From: Branchinecta lynchi
Taxonomy: Eukaryota; Arthropoda; Branchiopoda; Anostraca; Branchinectidae
DNA length: 64,000 nucleotides
Direction: 5' to 3'
Assembly: GCA_023053575.1 (NCBI GenBank)
Contig: JAKZAP010000010.1
Span: forward strand, 19,032,628-19,096,627
Below are positions 21,201 through 36,200 of the stretch, in pieces. The position numbers and the translations under genes are program-made. Each line of letters opens with the position of its first letter. The first letter of the stretch is position 1. The notes under the pieces are model-generated. The model did no database searches, was not told the origin of the DNA, and saw nothing but the letters and a program-made list of their open reading frames with translations.

Positions 21201-24200
21201 TCGTCGTTAGATGCGAATGACATCTTAGTCTCCTTTTAAGCTCTGGACTGCTTTACATATCCTTCCCGAAAGAAGCTAATGACCTCATTTGCACTCATAC
21301 TGCGGCCTCGTCCTAGTCCGCGCTTGGGGCCTAATGGGGACATTGGGAGTTGGGGAAAATTTTGCATGGCGGTTAAGTCTTGAGTGTTGCGCGAATATAC
21401 GGACTTGGCAGTGGGGGTGGTAGGAGGCCTTCCCAACCAGGTCGGCTGGGCAACTAGGCTATACGTCTTGGAGTTATGATTCCTGGGAACCTAGATGTCC
21501 GTCTGGGCCGCATTTTTTCAGTTAGCTGATGAACTCTCATTCAGATCCGCTGGAAAAAAGACCCATCTGTTGCTTTTGTGGAAACTCGTTGTCACTATGG
21601 CTGCGCTCGTTGCACTCCGGGCTTTTTCGGGTTTTCCTCCCCTGCGTTCGCCTCCTGTCCTATTGCGCCTTTTTGGTCTCGCCGTTGTCGTCACTTAAAA
21701 CCTGCCTCCCGAGCAGGTTCTGGTTAGGCCGCACCGATGAGCACCAATCAGACTGGTTAGGGCGAAAACGGGTTATAAGACCACGGAGCCGTCACAGGTT
21801 AATGCAAAAATGCGTTATAAGAAGCATCAATGAGCAGGCACCGGACAACGAACGCAGCTCATGTTTGGACTCACCGAGGCTCGAACCTAGCACCTACTTA
21901 TCATCTGCAGCCCTCTGCAATCGTTGTACAGACGTTAATCTTTTCACTCCCTGGATTCCTTGTCCGTTCGTGAGCCATGAAAGTAGTTTTGCTCAGTGCC
22001 ATCATATTGAATTTTGGCTCGTCAAGGCTTTGTCTGCTATGTTCGACGTTACAGGCTCATCCGGAATCGATCCATCTATTCCCAACACTGCCGTCTTTTA
22101 CTTGTGTTGGCCCGTAGGCCACCATGGATTTTTGGCCCCTTTTCATTGGTCAAAAATGTAAAAACGCCAGCACATTAGCACACACGATTCTTCGTCCAGC
22201 GCCCCACTGGTCACATCTGAGCATAATCAAAATTTCGGTAACGTAAATGACGGTGCAAGTTGCGACGTAAATATTCAGTTTGTAAATAAGGTTGTCTCTT
22301 CATCGGTGGTAGGCTTACGTAGTATGGCTTGTCAGATTCTTCTCAGTTCAGGATCTTGCTGCTGATGTTGTACCCATCTCCTCTTCATGTCTGGATCTGC
22401 AAGATGGAATTCGAGCAAGTTGACGTTGATTCGACTCAGCCCCTTGATCGTAATGAACAAGACAACACGGCTAGCATCCGTAGCCTGATTTCTCAACAGT
22501 TTACACCGGCCGCTTGGCCTCTCGTTTTCCCTGGCCCCCCAGCACAGGCCTAACCGACCTAAGGGTAAAGACGGCACTGATTCCCAAACATAGCGTACTT
22601 GATTGTCTCGTGCAGAATCAACGAATATCAATCAACGAATCCGTTTTTTGTACTGTGATTCGTGCCGCAGTGGGCAGTACGTATGTTTACGTAATAGCCA
22701 TTTAACATCCTCAAACAATTATAAATAGCGGATTGCAATACTCTTACAGGGGAAATACTGGATAGTAATGGCAAGTTGCCGGGAAGTCAAGAAGGAATTT
22801 GTAGTCCTCCACTTCCAAATCCTTCCTCCCCCTACCAAAACGTCAGAAACCGACGAGGACGAATCGCAAGTGCTAGGATACCCACACTGAATTTATTACA
22901 TGCAGCCTTGTAAGAAGGCATTTGCTCAGTACATACTAAAAAAAAAGAAGGTAAATGAGCGCTTGACAATAAATACATAGGGTACACAAAATCTACAACA
23001 ACAGCAAAAGATAAACGAACGCTAAACAAAAACACATAACGAAACACGAAAAGAACAATGAATTTACTGCATTAGCAGGCGCATTGGGCAATGGGCAGGT
23101 AGGCAGGTAACTGCGTCCTGTAGTTCCTGCGAAGCTTGTACGGGATGCCAACAGTTTTGTTATTTATTTCATTGACAAAGATATTGTTTAGCGTACTTTG
23201 CAGTGTCGAAAATCGGGTTCTTTTTTCACTATATTCGATATAGAATAAACTTTCTGTCTATCTATCTAACCTGTTGTTGGCTTGCAAATATGACTCAATA
23301 TTTTCCCGTGCGTCATCTTTTCACGAACATGGAACTCGTGGTTCGCAGTTGATCCGTAGGCCGGTTGTAGTAACTAGTAGATCGAGATTAGACATGTTGG
23401 GCCTTTAGTATGGGAAGGTTTATCGACAGAGTTAAGGTCATGTAGGTTTTACTGGATTTTCCTAGCATGTTAAAGGTTCATTGTTTTGCTGTATATGAAT
23501 TTGATGCGTTATTCTCAGCCGTTTAAGTTGTGTGTTTTCCTTAAGTTTTTGTTTTGGATAGTTAGTGGTGGTTATGGTTGAAAATGTGTTGTTTTTTGTT
23601 GTTTTTTCTGGTTGGGCATCCCAGACCGGGTAAGTCAAGCTCCTTTCTTTCTTTTTTTCCTTTATTTTCTTTATTTTTGTCGAAGTTTTTGTTGTTGTTG
23701 ATGTTTTATTTCGAGGGTAATTAGTCCCTTACAGGTTGGTCTCTGGCATTGAAGGTTCCAGTTTTTTTTTAATAGCCCTTCATTTATTCATTCATTCACT
23801 CATGGATTTTTATATCTCCTACTTTCAATGTTCAGTACTGGCGGAAATTATAAGGAGTAGAAAAGTTCCTCCAGATTTCCCTGTCTAACCTGAGCTTCGA
23901 ATAGTCTTTTTGTTACCATTCGAAACATACTTTTCAAGCCTCACTCAGTTTGGCCAAAATTGAAGTTTCGTTGCCACCTGGTCGTTTCCCTTCCCTCTCC
24001 TCCACCTCTACTCCACGTAGATAACGGACGATCAAGGAATGAAAACAATCCACTTGGCCCTGAACGTTAATCTGCTCTTTCATTCGATGCCGTCTTGACT
24101 CTTGTCATATCAGGTTACATGGCTAGAGGGGGAAAAGGCATCTCAGTCAATTTCCTTTTTTATCTCATTTTTAGAATATAAAGGAACCGGAGCTTGTGGT

Positions 24201-27200
24201 ACATAAATCGGCTAAGTGCAGGAGGGGGAGGGGGGAGTAGCCTGCTGGTTGTGCCATACAAAGAGACAGGTGCGCCTACACTAAACTAGTAATGTATTTG
24301 GGTTAGATCTTGTTAAAGGATCTTTCGCATTATTTACTCTTCGAGTTACAGTATTTTACAATATTTTAATATTTTAAATCTATGATGTGCTTTCAACAAA
24401 TAACCTACGGTTTTGGCTGTCTTAAGCCTTTTCTTGAGACCCGTTGACTTGTAGCGAAAACAGGCAAACAATTTACATAACCGGGTTTTAGGATCCCAAA
24501 ACGTCCGCACGATAACTCTCGAAGGGATTGAGATATTTTGATGAAACTTAGTGGGAGGATCCTTTGGGTCAAAGTACAGGTCAAGTTCGAAGATGGGCTC
24601 CGTAGCCCTATATTTGAGGGTGGGGGAGGGGTTTCAAATTAAGGGGAAACAAAAATTGAAAGCTATTGAGATAGTCGATTATGATGTAAGAAGACATGCT
24701 GAGCACGATGGTGAAATTCATTTTCTTGTCAGACAAATAGTTCGTCCGGAATCCGGCAAAAACCGGAAAATTTGTTAAAAGTAAAAGTTTCATTTGAAGT
24801 TGATTTAAATATTTGATTCAGGGGTAAGAAAACATGCTGAACAGGATGGTGAAAACCATTTTCTCGCTGGACAAGTAGTTCGTCCGGAATCCGGCAAAAA
24901 CCGGAAAGTTGGTGAGAAGTAAATGTTTCATTTGAAGTTGATTAAATGATTGAGTTGATTTAGGGGTAAAAAGACATGCTGAACAGGATGGTGGAAACCA
25001 TTTTCTCGCCGGACAACTAGTTCGCTTGGAATCCGGTCAGAACTGGCTGTTATCTCCTTCCGACGTTGAACTTTTATTTTTCCTTTCCAATATCTCTCAT
25101 TCTTTAATGCGACTGCTCGCGTTGCGCCGTTCTCAGAGATCCCTTCTTCTTTCCTCATAACATTATTATTTGCCAGCAATCTTACCTGTCTTCTATCTAA
25201 AATCTTTTTCATCATTTTGCTGAGACGCGGAATTGCTGAAATCGGTAAAGTGGTCCCTCGGCGCTATTAATCCCGATTTCTGGAAAATTCGGATTAACAG
25301 AGATGTTTTCCAGCTAGCGAGCCATTCTGCCGTATTGGAATAGAACATGGGGTCATAAATGTACCGTGTTCTTCAAAACTGTGCTAAATACATTTTCATA
25401 ATTTTTGGGCCCATTTTTGTGTATGCCATCTGTATGAAGAAAGTAGGAACTCAAGTTAAAACTAATCTACCTGTTAGATGGTGCTCATGTCGTCATCTAA
25501 CACTTAACATAGCTGATTTGGTTTTTATGTTCTATCCAATCGTATAGTTAACTCAGTTTAAAAAAAAAAAAAAATACAGCTAGCGAAGACCACGGTACAA
25601 ATGTTAACCAGCATTCTAGTTGGCATTCTAGTTGGGAGCTACATTGGATCTTGGTGTGGACTCGACCTCCATATTCGTTGGAGGTCGTTTGATTTCTTCC
25701 TACGGTGCGTTCCAAAGCAGCTCTTTGTCCAACTCGTTCTTGTCTATTAAAGCACAACTCTGGTGATCTTTTCACAATATATGGTCTAGAAATATCGCTT
25801 TCAGAAAATAAAATACTTGCCCCGTGAAACTAGCGATTTCCTTGTTGGCAGTCGACTTCTCGCTTTCCGAAACGGCGGGGTGGATGCAAAAAAAAAAAAA
25901 AAATGTTCCTCTTCTAGCTTGTAGCTATTTAGATTAAACTTAATTGATTGATTGAAAACAACAAAATTTGAAACATCGCAAGTAGGGAATGAACGGACAA
26001 ATCTCTGGAAAACATAAATTTGTACACTCTCGTAGGTCACTTTGTGTGCTGAATCTAGATTGTTTCATAGGCAAATCCCAAGAAAATCGGTTTGGTCGAA
26101 ATCTCGAACTGTAAGGTATAGGAGGGTTTTTCGCGAGATTTAAGAAGCATTCTCCGGCGAGCGAAGCGCATCCGCAAACTGTGCGAAAGCGATTCCTGGA
26201 ATTACTTTTAGAATAATTATGGTTCACTTGACGTTTCTTTATTCTAATGTATTCCGTCGAAGTCATCTTTAATAACGCTTGCCATATTTGGGATCCCAAA
26301 ACGTAAGTGGAGGGATACCTATGACATCGCAAAAGTTGTCCGTCCGTCCGTCTGTAAGCACGATAACTCTCGAAGGGAATGAGATATTTTGATGAAACTT
26401 GGTGTGAGGATTGTTTGGGTCAAGGGTAAGGTCGAGTTCATAGATGGGCTCTGTAGCCCTATATTTGGAGGTGGGGGTTCAAATTAAGGGACAAACAAAA
26501 TATTTGTAAACAGCTAATGTGATAGTCATTTATGGGGTAAGAAGACATGCTGAGCATGATAGTGAAAATTATTTTCTCGCCGGAAGAGTAGCTCGTCCGG
26601 AATCCGATAAAAACGTAAAGTTTGTTAAAAGTAAAAGTTTCATTTGAAGTTGATTAAATGTTTGATGTAGGGGCAAGAAGACATGATGAACACGATGGTG
26701 AAAACCATTTTCTTGCCGGGCAACTAGTTTGCCCGGAATCCGGCCAAAACCGGAAAATATGTCAAAAGCCAAAGTTTTATCTGAAGTTGATTAGATGTTA
26801 GATTTTGGGGTAAGAAGAGACGCTGAGCCTGTATATGACAATCATTATTTACCCGGACATATAATTAGTCCGGAATACGGTTGTACCCGCTGATTTTTAA
26901 GTCAAAGTTTTATATAACGTTTATTAGATGTTCTTGTAAGGATAAGGAGATACGCTGGATTCGTCTCTGAATTTTCTTTTTTTGCTGGACTAGTAGTTCG
27001 CTCTGAATACAGGCGAAACCGCAAACTTAGCAGAAGTAAATCAGGAAGTTTCTGTCAGTATCATCAAAATAGATATGGCCTATAGAGGTATAGATTGATA
27101 GATAGATGGAATATCTGAACTCGCTTTTCGTTGATGATTAGCCTGGCGAAGACTGGATCTGTCGAAGACAAGACCCAATTGTCTGAATCAAATCTTAGAT

Positions 27201-30200
27201 TTTTGGGATCCCATCGACACCTTTGGTCTTGTTTTGTATTTATTAGTGATAATTCCCGTCGAAGCATTCAACTTTCCGCCGAGCATTCCACTAACCTTGT
27301 TTAATTATTTTCTGAGAAAGCTAGTTCGGTTTCCAAAGCGCGAAAACCGGGAGGAAAGTTCGGCAACTTTCCGAAGTAGCGAAAATGTCTGCGCCAGGCG
27401 CTTTTCAGCAAGGGTTCACGAAACCACATTCTGGATTCATTGGCCAAATATTTTATTTGTGACTAATATTCACTTTAGAAAGGGGAGGGGGCACTTTAGA
27501 CACACCGGATAAAAGGGAGCACCATATCATCTATGGAAAATAATAAATAGGAATCCGGTCTAGCTTAGAGTGGTTATAATGAACAAAACGATTTTAAAAG
27601 CTTGATCACCGACGTCTTCTTCTTCTTTGTGTGTTGGAGTTTACAGATGTTGGTTGATAACACTCTTACACGACCCGAACTACTTCTTTCTATGTTTCAC
27701 TCTTCACTGTTTCAGTTAAACTTTCACATGTTGAGCGCGTTCCACCCTTCTCACAATAGTGAGCATTAGTCACCGTACTATTTCCGTTCCAGCCTCACGA
27801 AAAGCTACTACGCTGACCTTCCAACCCTCTCGAAATAGTAACTAATAGTAAATGTTTGCTTACCGTGCTGGGGAGCGTAGTGAGCGTGGTAACTGGATCT
27901 CTGTAACGCGATTGGCTGGATTACCCCGTGGAGTGATATTTTGACGAAAATAAAAATATTTCCAGCCTTACGCCAAGAAGACAAATTCGTGGTCATGCGT
28001 AGTAACACGGTAAGTAGGATGGAACACGCTCATTCTTGATGTCTCATTTCAAATACAGATCTAAAATAATAAGTCATACATACAAATATACAGTTTATTA
28101 TTCTCCAATATCTAATCAGTTTCACACAATAACACTTTGTCAATTTATACGAATAATTTATAAGTTGTACATTAAAATGAACTCTTTTCCCTATCCAAAT
28201 TTAAACAGAACTCTCTAAAACATTTTTAGACATTTAAAGTATTTTGTCGTGAACTTCCTAAATCTGCCTAGTGTCCAAGTTCACCACATACAAATCACTG
28301 TTTAATAACTGTTCGTATACAAAATCAAATCAACAGAACTCTTAACTGCTTCGGATCTCAGTCCACTCGCTACTGAATATTAAACACTCCATTCATTTCC
28401 GTCGCTCTCGATGCCCGAGGGCGTGATATGGTGTTCCACCTAAACCTGATTATGAAAGGTACAGTGACACGTGAAAGGGATTCGCGACATATTTCCGTAT
28501 CAACGCTCTAGAAGCATTTGACAGCGTTTGCTGAACATTTACAGGCTGGATCACATAATCTAGTTTTGCTTCACTTGCACGGAGATCCACATCTAGTCTT
28601 TTAACTGCAGTCCTATAAATCAGCGACTCTTTAATTTACAGCCATTCTTATGAGGTTACTGCTGGGAGGACAGAATACGATAAGAGCAGAGTGGAATAGA
28701 ATTTTATTAGAGACTGACTCAGGAACAATACCGATAATTTGCATTTCTCGTCAAAAAATGGATAAGCATAAACAAAAACAATGTTCAGCATTTACAAAAC
28801 ATTTGATGATGTCAGTATATATACAATTTAGCACACAACCCAACTGAACGTGTTCAAATGGAAGAAAACAGATTCATTTTTAGTCTTTGAGGGTCATGAA
28901 AGATGGGAACAAGCTTTTCCTGTAATTTGTAGATGTTGGGAAAACCTCTCTGACACGCCAATTCCTCCGGTCCAACTTTAAATAACGTTTATTGTAACAA
29001 CAAGTATTTACAGATGTACAATGTCAGCAATGATTGTAGTCAGAAAAGTCAGGAACCCTATAAATAATTAAACTTTTACTTTATGATTTTACTTTAAAAA
29101 CTTCAATTCATGATTTCATGATTACAAATTGTATCTTAATTATATACTAATATAATAATCCGAAAAAGGTTTACCTTGAAATTACAGCAAATCCACTCTA
29201 AATGTTACAAGCCATTAATCAGGTTGAAAGCTGTCTACCAACTGAACTGTTAGCGCTTCTATGAAGTTACTTAACTTTACTCAACACTGCTAGATGGCCT
29301 TATGAATGGGAAAAGCGCGGAATATTCAAATAGGGTGAGAAACGGAATCGGACGATTCCCAACAGTAGATAAAACAGCGGATCGCAAAGCCTTGGCTTTC
29401 CAGTTCACCGCTTTGTTCGGGTGTTCGAAGACCCTGCAATATGAATAAGACGACGAGGCGGATTCAAAGTTTCCCAAACTTGAAACAGGATAGAAGTTGA
29501 GCCTTTCTTGTTGCACTTTGCAAGATAGAATCCCATATTTCTACAATATGGTCAGTCTTTCTCAGATGTTTGTCTTTACGAGTAAGACCACGCCTTTCCC
29601 GGCAGCCGGAACTAACTTTCAAGGAGATCCCGGAGTTCGCCATTCCCATTTGTTCGGTGATCGCATTGTATGTGTTGGCCACAATCTGTACAGTGTCAAA
29701 AACCGCAGGAACTTGTCGTAAAAAGATGGAAGAAAATAATTATCGCGAAGCTATCAAGGGTGTCCCACATCAGTAACTATCTTGTCGAAATAGTAACTAA
29801 TAAGCATCTTGCTAATAGTAACTATTTGCTTACCACGCTTGATAGCGTAGTAACTACGGATCTCTGTAACGTGATTGGCCGGTTAGCCTGTGGCGCGACC
29901 TTTTGCTGAAATAGAAAAATGCGTTCCGGCCTTGACACCGAGAAGCCAGAATTTGTGACGTCATGCGTAATAACTACGGTAAGTAGGGTGGAACACGCTC
30001 CATTGATGACATGTCCAGCACTATTTTTTGTTTGTTAAAGATATTTATGGATAAATAAACTGCATTGTAAATTATAAGTATCTCAAAACCTGAGGCGCCA
30101 TGCGAGCTCTTACAGTTCATGACGTCAATAGTAAAGTCGGACGCAGATGAAAGTTAAGGTTCTTTTAAAGATAAATAGACTTTAACACGATACAAATCAA

Positions 30201-33200
30201 TCGGGGGGGGGGGGTAGTAATACTAGCTCTTAAAGGACCTTTCTTACCTATAATCCTATAATACTATCGCAACCTACCTCCATAATTACTCCATATATTT
30301 CTAAACCCGGAGACCCCAATTTCGTACGGTACATGCTAACACCTCTAACATAACCTCGCTGATTTTCTCACTTGCCTTGTGTTGCTTCCTTCGATGTGTG
30401 TAACACTGTCGACGGTTGTCTGCGAGAAGTTTTTCCATCAGAAAACCCGGATATGTACGTTTTTCCCTGTTTGCGATGTAGTCAACGGGTCTTGGAAAAG
30501 GCGTAAAGCAGCCAAACCGTGGGTTATTTGTTGAAAGCACAGCCTAATTTTAAAGTATTCAAGTATTATAAAACACTTTAAGTTGAATAGTAAATAGTGC
30601 GAAGGGTCCTTTAAGCTCGGGTCCCATTCTAAGGGATTTCTGTAAATGTATAAATGAATTAATTTTTCCAGTCTTTGGGGGTCATATCATCTCCCATACT
30701 CTCTAAAGCCTCCAATAGGTTCAAGGTTATCTTTATTTACAAATAAATTGTATCTTATGTCACTTTCCGCTGCTGAGAGAAAAGCTGCAGCGCACACAAC
30801 AAGACCAAAGGTTTCGCTGGAATCCCAAAAGTTCAAATTTGGTCCAGACAATTGGGTCTTGTCTTCGCCAGGTCCAGTCTTCGCCAGACTCCTTGAACAT
30901 TTTTACTATTAAAATTTAGAAACAGATTAAGGCCAAATGGCTAATCATATGAGAAAACCGAGTTCAGATATGGATTCAGCATGTGTGTTTACCCCTTTAA
31001 TTCATATCTATTTTGACGAAGCAGATCGAAACCTCCTGCCTTACTTCTGCCAATTCTCCGGTTTCGGCTGAATTCCGGAACTGCTTCTCGGGCGAAAAAA
31101 TAAAGGTCAAAAACGAATTCAGCATGTCTCCTTACCCCTACATCCAACCTCTAATCAACTTCAGACTAACTTTTACTTTTAACAAATTTTCCGGTTTCAG
31201 CCGGATTTCGAGCGATCTATACGTCCGGTGAGAAAATCATTGTCATATGCGAATTCAGCATGTCTTCTTACCCACAAATCGAACATCTTATCAAATGTAA
31301 ATAAAACTGTTGCTTTAAACGAATTTTCCGGTTTTTGCCGGATTACGGCCGAACTAATTGTCCGGCTAGAAAATAATTTTCATATTCGGACTCAGCACGT
31401 TTTTTTGCCCCTAATTCAAACCTCCAATCAACTTGATATTAAACTTTTAATTTTCACATTTTTTCCGGCTTTCGCCGGATTCCGGCTGAATTATTTTTCC
31501 AGCGAGAAAATAAATTTCATATTCTGATTGAGCATGTCTCCTTACCCCTAATTCTACTATTTTATTAGCTTTTGAAATATATTTTTTTCTCCTAATTTCA
31601 AACCCCTCCCCCACCCCTAAATATAGAGTTACATAGCCCATCTTTGAACTTACCTGTAGTGTGACCTAAAGAGTCCTCGTGCCAAGTTTGATCAAAATGT
31701 CTCAACCCCTTCGAGAGTTATCGTACGAACAGACGGACAACTTTTGCGATGTCATAGGTATCCCTCCACTTACGTTTTGGGATCCCAAAATAAGGTAAAA
31801 CCAAAAATAACTTCAACATGACGAATCATTCCCAATACTATCCCATCCGCCAAATAATCACACATATAACCGAAAGCAAAGCCAAGGCACAGTCTCAATT
31901 AAAAAAAAGTTAACTAGATAAGGTCCACCTCCAAAGTCAGAAGCCATGTCTCCTGTTAGCCTCCTGTTCGCTTATTCTACCCGGGTAGGAGGGTTGATGT
32001 GAGGCATCGCTTAGACATAACATCTTCAGGTCGTCCGAGTAAGTGCCCGACACCTGGCAGCAGTGCTTCCACTCCAGAACTTTGAAAAAACATAGCCGTA
32101 GTTCAAAAATTAGGAGATTCAGTAATCCAAAAAATGAGGAGATTTATAAGATGCTTTAAAAAACAGAAGTTTCTAAGGAGATTTTTATTAGGAAGGGATT
32201 TCTATTTTTAGTTTATTTGTCAAAGAAGTTAATATTGAAAGTATAGGTGCAGAGTGGGTAGTGACAAACGGATACATCAAATGAACTTTATTAGAGCGAT
32301 ATTTTGGCCCTTCTTGGAAAGGGTCCTTTCCAGACTTGAACCACTCAAGCTGGAAGGGAAGTTCAGTTCCAGGCCTGAGTTCAATTCCCAGCTCTAGCGG
32401 TTAGAGCCTGAAGAGGACCTCGAATAAAGTTCAGCTGACGTATCTATTTGTCACTATCAACTCTGATTCGCAGTCACCGTGGGCTGAAAGACTATTAAGG
32501 TGTAGAGTGATTGGCCATTGAAGGAAATGAAACCTGCGGAGGAAGTGTTGCTCTAAATGGGAACAGCACATTTAATATTAAATAAGTAATAAAGTACAAG
32601 TACCCTGGAAACGGTCCTCATGAAAATTACAGTAAGAAAAAGGGATTCTTCTACGATTTAATTAGAATCTATAGCATAGAGTATAAAATATTGTAGTCTG
32701 AAATATTTAAATATTTGTCTAGTTTTCATGGTTTTGTGTCTGGTGCAGTTATCTTTTCGTATGTAGTGACTTGGTTGGGTTTGGAATTCTGGTGAGGGTT
32801 CTGATGATTTGCGAATCTGTGGACATGGGAGAAAATTTATACAAAATAAGAATTATAAGTAGAACCGATTTTACGAAAAGACTTTACTCCGCTTTTTCGA
32901 AATGGTGGTTTACAAATAAATTACTTACTTATTATTTGTTCTGGTGACCGGCGATTCTTCGACAGCACGCAGAGTTCGTCATCAAGAGTATTTTTGTAAT
33001 TGGACGTCCGCCGTATTTTTGTAATTGGACGTCCGCCGTACCACATCACCAGCAGTTAAACAGCTCGATCCTCTTACTTCCCTCACTATAGCGTTATGTA
33101 CGTTCACCATTCTCCTTTTACTATGCCCAAAGCTGTTTCTACCTTCACATTTCTCCCATCTGTGATCCATATCCAGCTGGCCTCAGTTTCGCCTCTTCGC

Positions 33201-36200
33201 AATAATTCATCTTTCATTATTCCTTTTTGTACGTGTTTGCAAGCTTGTCTCATTTTTTTTGTAACTCTCGGTGAGACCCTGCTCTTTGGATGCGTCATTT
33301 CATCTCCTCGCTGACTTAGAAAAGCGATGGAACCAAGGTCGGTGGAAAGGCTTATTTTCGGTGGTAGTACATGCTTTTTGTTGGGGATCTTAGAGGCACG
33401 TGTTTTCAGTTGGATTGTGAGTAGGCTATGCAAGAGAGTTACACAAAAAGTAGCCTATAAATAAAATGGATTGTCAGACTTGGAACAGCGGTTTCAGAGT
33501 GGAATGAAAGGTCAATGCTTTCGTCATACTTTTTTTAATTCATTTTTAGAGGATCATGTTTTTATTAAGTGTGTTAGTATGCGGTGGAATAGAATATTTT
33601 AAGTCTGAAAGACAATATTATCGAAGGATTCTGACAGGCACGATAATAATCCTAGCAAAACATTTAAATCATAGCTGTATAGTATATATACATTCAAGAT
33701 GCGGGAAAACTGAAAAAACAAGCCACTAAATGACCCCCCAAAACTTATCACTCAGGAAGTGATCCATCTCTTAGCGAACCAGCCTCTTTTCCGAAAAGCT
33801 TGGATGCAAGTTTCTCACCTGCTGTTTCGTCAGTATTACTAGAGCTAGTCCAGACACTAATCTGAAGACAAAAGATCCTCAAAGAATACGCGCAGCGTTT
33901 GAGGTTAAAATACCTCCGGTGGTTGGATTCAGGATTTCACGATTCAACAACTTTACTGAAATATATTCGTTCCGGCTTGACGACCGGTTACAAACAAAGC
34001 ACATACGTGCTTGAAAAACGCAACCAGTACACATTTAGCTACCATATTACATAACTAATCAAACCTTCACCAACATAAACTAAAAATTAATTATTTAATT
34101 TGTCAATTTGTCCTTTCTCGTCTTCCAAACCTTCCACTCACCAACACCCTCAAGGAGATGTTTCTTTGACCGACTTTATATCGGTGATAAGTATATTTTG
34201 TGACGCCGCATGAGATTTTGTGGGCTAATACCTAGGCCGTGTCAGGACATCTCGCCACAGTGACAACCTGCCACACAGATAACTTGCCGCAAGTCACAAG
34301 CTGACACAGAAACAACTTGCCACAAAGTGACATCTCACATTTACAGTGCAAATTTAAATGAAGCAAATCAGCACAGGCGATGCCTCTCAACAAATCAATT
34401 ACGTTGCTAAGGCTATAACTACTGACAACTCTTTCGATTCTCTCGAGCCACTTGCAGCGATACGCCCTTCAGACACGCTTTAAAGATACATTCTTCGTAA
34501 TCCTCATTAAACTTCCGTGGTTTGTTTTGTAACAACGAATTTCGAATAAAAGAAATGGAGAAATAAATGAAAAGCTTATCGCCATACTAGCTACCTTTTC
34601 TGATACACTCGGATTTCAACATCGGTATGCCCGCTCATGTCAGATTTACTTCCCCTTGAGATTCGACAGTTTCCGTCTTTTCACTAACTGACTAATGCCA
34701 GCTGTTTATCTATCTGCGACAAATGATTATCATTACGTTCAGGAAACTGAAAGGATCAGAAGCTAGGATCCAAAATTTCCGTGGGTCACCTGGAGCGAAA
34801 TATTTATCATATTTTTTGTAAATTTTTTACATACTGTACGATGTTCGTGGCGAGTTGTCCATGTGATCGTTTGGTCCTGTGGCGAGCTGCCACTGTGACG
34901 AGTTGTCCTTGTGACGAACTGAAACTGTGGCAAGTTATCGGTGAGGCGAATTGTCGGTGTGGCGACATGTCGATGTGGCAGCTTGTCGGTTCCCAGTTGA
35001 CGCTGTGGTGAGTTGTCTTGTTGTCATGGAATCGCTTAGACACAAAGTTTACTTTATTGGTCTACGGCATGTCTCCATAGGAGACGAAGCACTTTTTTTT
35101 TTACACTGCTGTTTTGAGGTTTATTCATTCAGTATTAGTGAAATGTCCAACGATATCAACTAAGAACACCAAAAGCTATTTGAGGGTTTGACCAGGGAAA
35201 AATGCAGTTGAATGGGTTCAAACCCTATACAGACGATGTGTGCTTATTTGAACGAACGATTGCCGAAGATAACACTATCTCCGCCATATCACCATCTTCG
35301 CCATACAGTAAAAGCCATACCAGGCAACTTTGAAAATTTTCGAAATACTTCCGGAAGACATTTATTTCGTTTCCAGTTTGTTATGTGTCAGCTGCATTTA
35401 AAATGTTTGCGCTTAGTTTTCTTCTCTTTCCTCTTTCAAAGTTTGCACTTTTTGGCAAGTAGAACGTAATTTTCCCATGTTGATGGTCTTAAAACATCTA
35501 CCCCAATAGAAGAAGAAGCATGTTTAAAAATAGCCTAAATACAAAACGGAAAAATTAAATTTCAACTTGTTTTTGTCAGAAGAAAGCCGATTATGAAAGC
35601 TGAACTTGGTATCAAGTTTGTAATTTTTCCCTTCCTTTTGACGCTTTAGTAGCAGAGACCAAAGCCAAGGTAACGAGACGTATAGAGAAACTGTTCAAAT
35701 GAGCATACCTCGGCGGTATGGAAATAATCAGATGTAAGTAGGAATTAATGACTCAGCGCTGGGTCAAACTGGGTCAGCTGCCGCACTATCGCGCCAGTTC
35801 ACTGCCGGACAAATCGAAGTACTCTAAAGAGTAACATTAAGAAAGCGATCGTTTTGTGAAAGTGTCATAAAGATAATAGCTGAAAGTCCATAAAGGGTAA
35901 TGGAAATCCAGCACTCTGAGACGAAAACAATTAATATAGAATCCGCCCTGTTTTACCGTAAAGTGCAACATGAATGTTCGTTGTTAGTGACTCGTTGACT
36001 CACTTTACGTTCATGAACAGTCCACTTTTGCGGCCGCACCAGCCAGCATTCAAAATTAAGAAATTTCTTATCTCCTTTTCCATCCCTTCCGAACTTGCAG
36101 GATGATACTGAGGCGTGACTTCGAATTTCCTATATACGCTCAGGGATTCCGTCGGCAGAGCCTCTTATTATCGTCGGGGGATACGTAAAATCTTTCTGTA

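Noticed and set aside
21529..22161. 210-codon plus ORF as a gene
   Set aside because: No domain, no splice borders, and an antisense tRNA-like segment inside. Listed only as an open frame.
25548..26332. Minus-strand ORFs of 75-130 codons
   Set aside because: They include poly-A/T runs translated as F/K and F1 end sequence, with no domain.
34781..35043. 76-78 codon ORFs on both strands
   Set aside because: They lie in the 18-bp minisatellite arm; 18 is a multiple of three, so open frames are expected.
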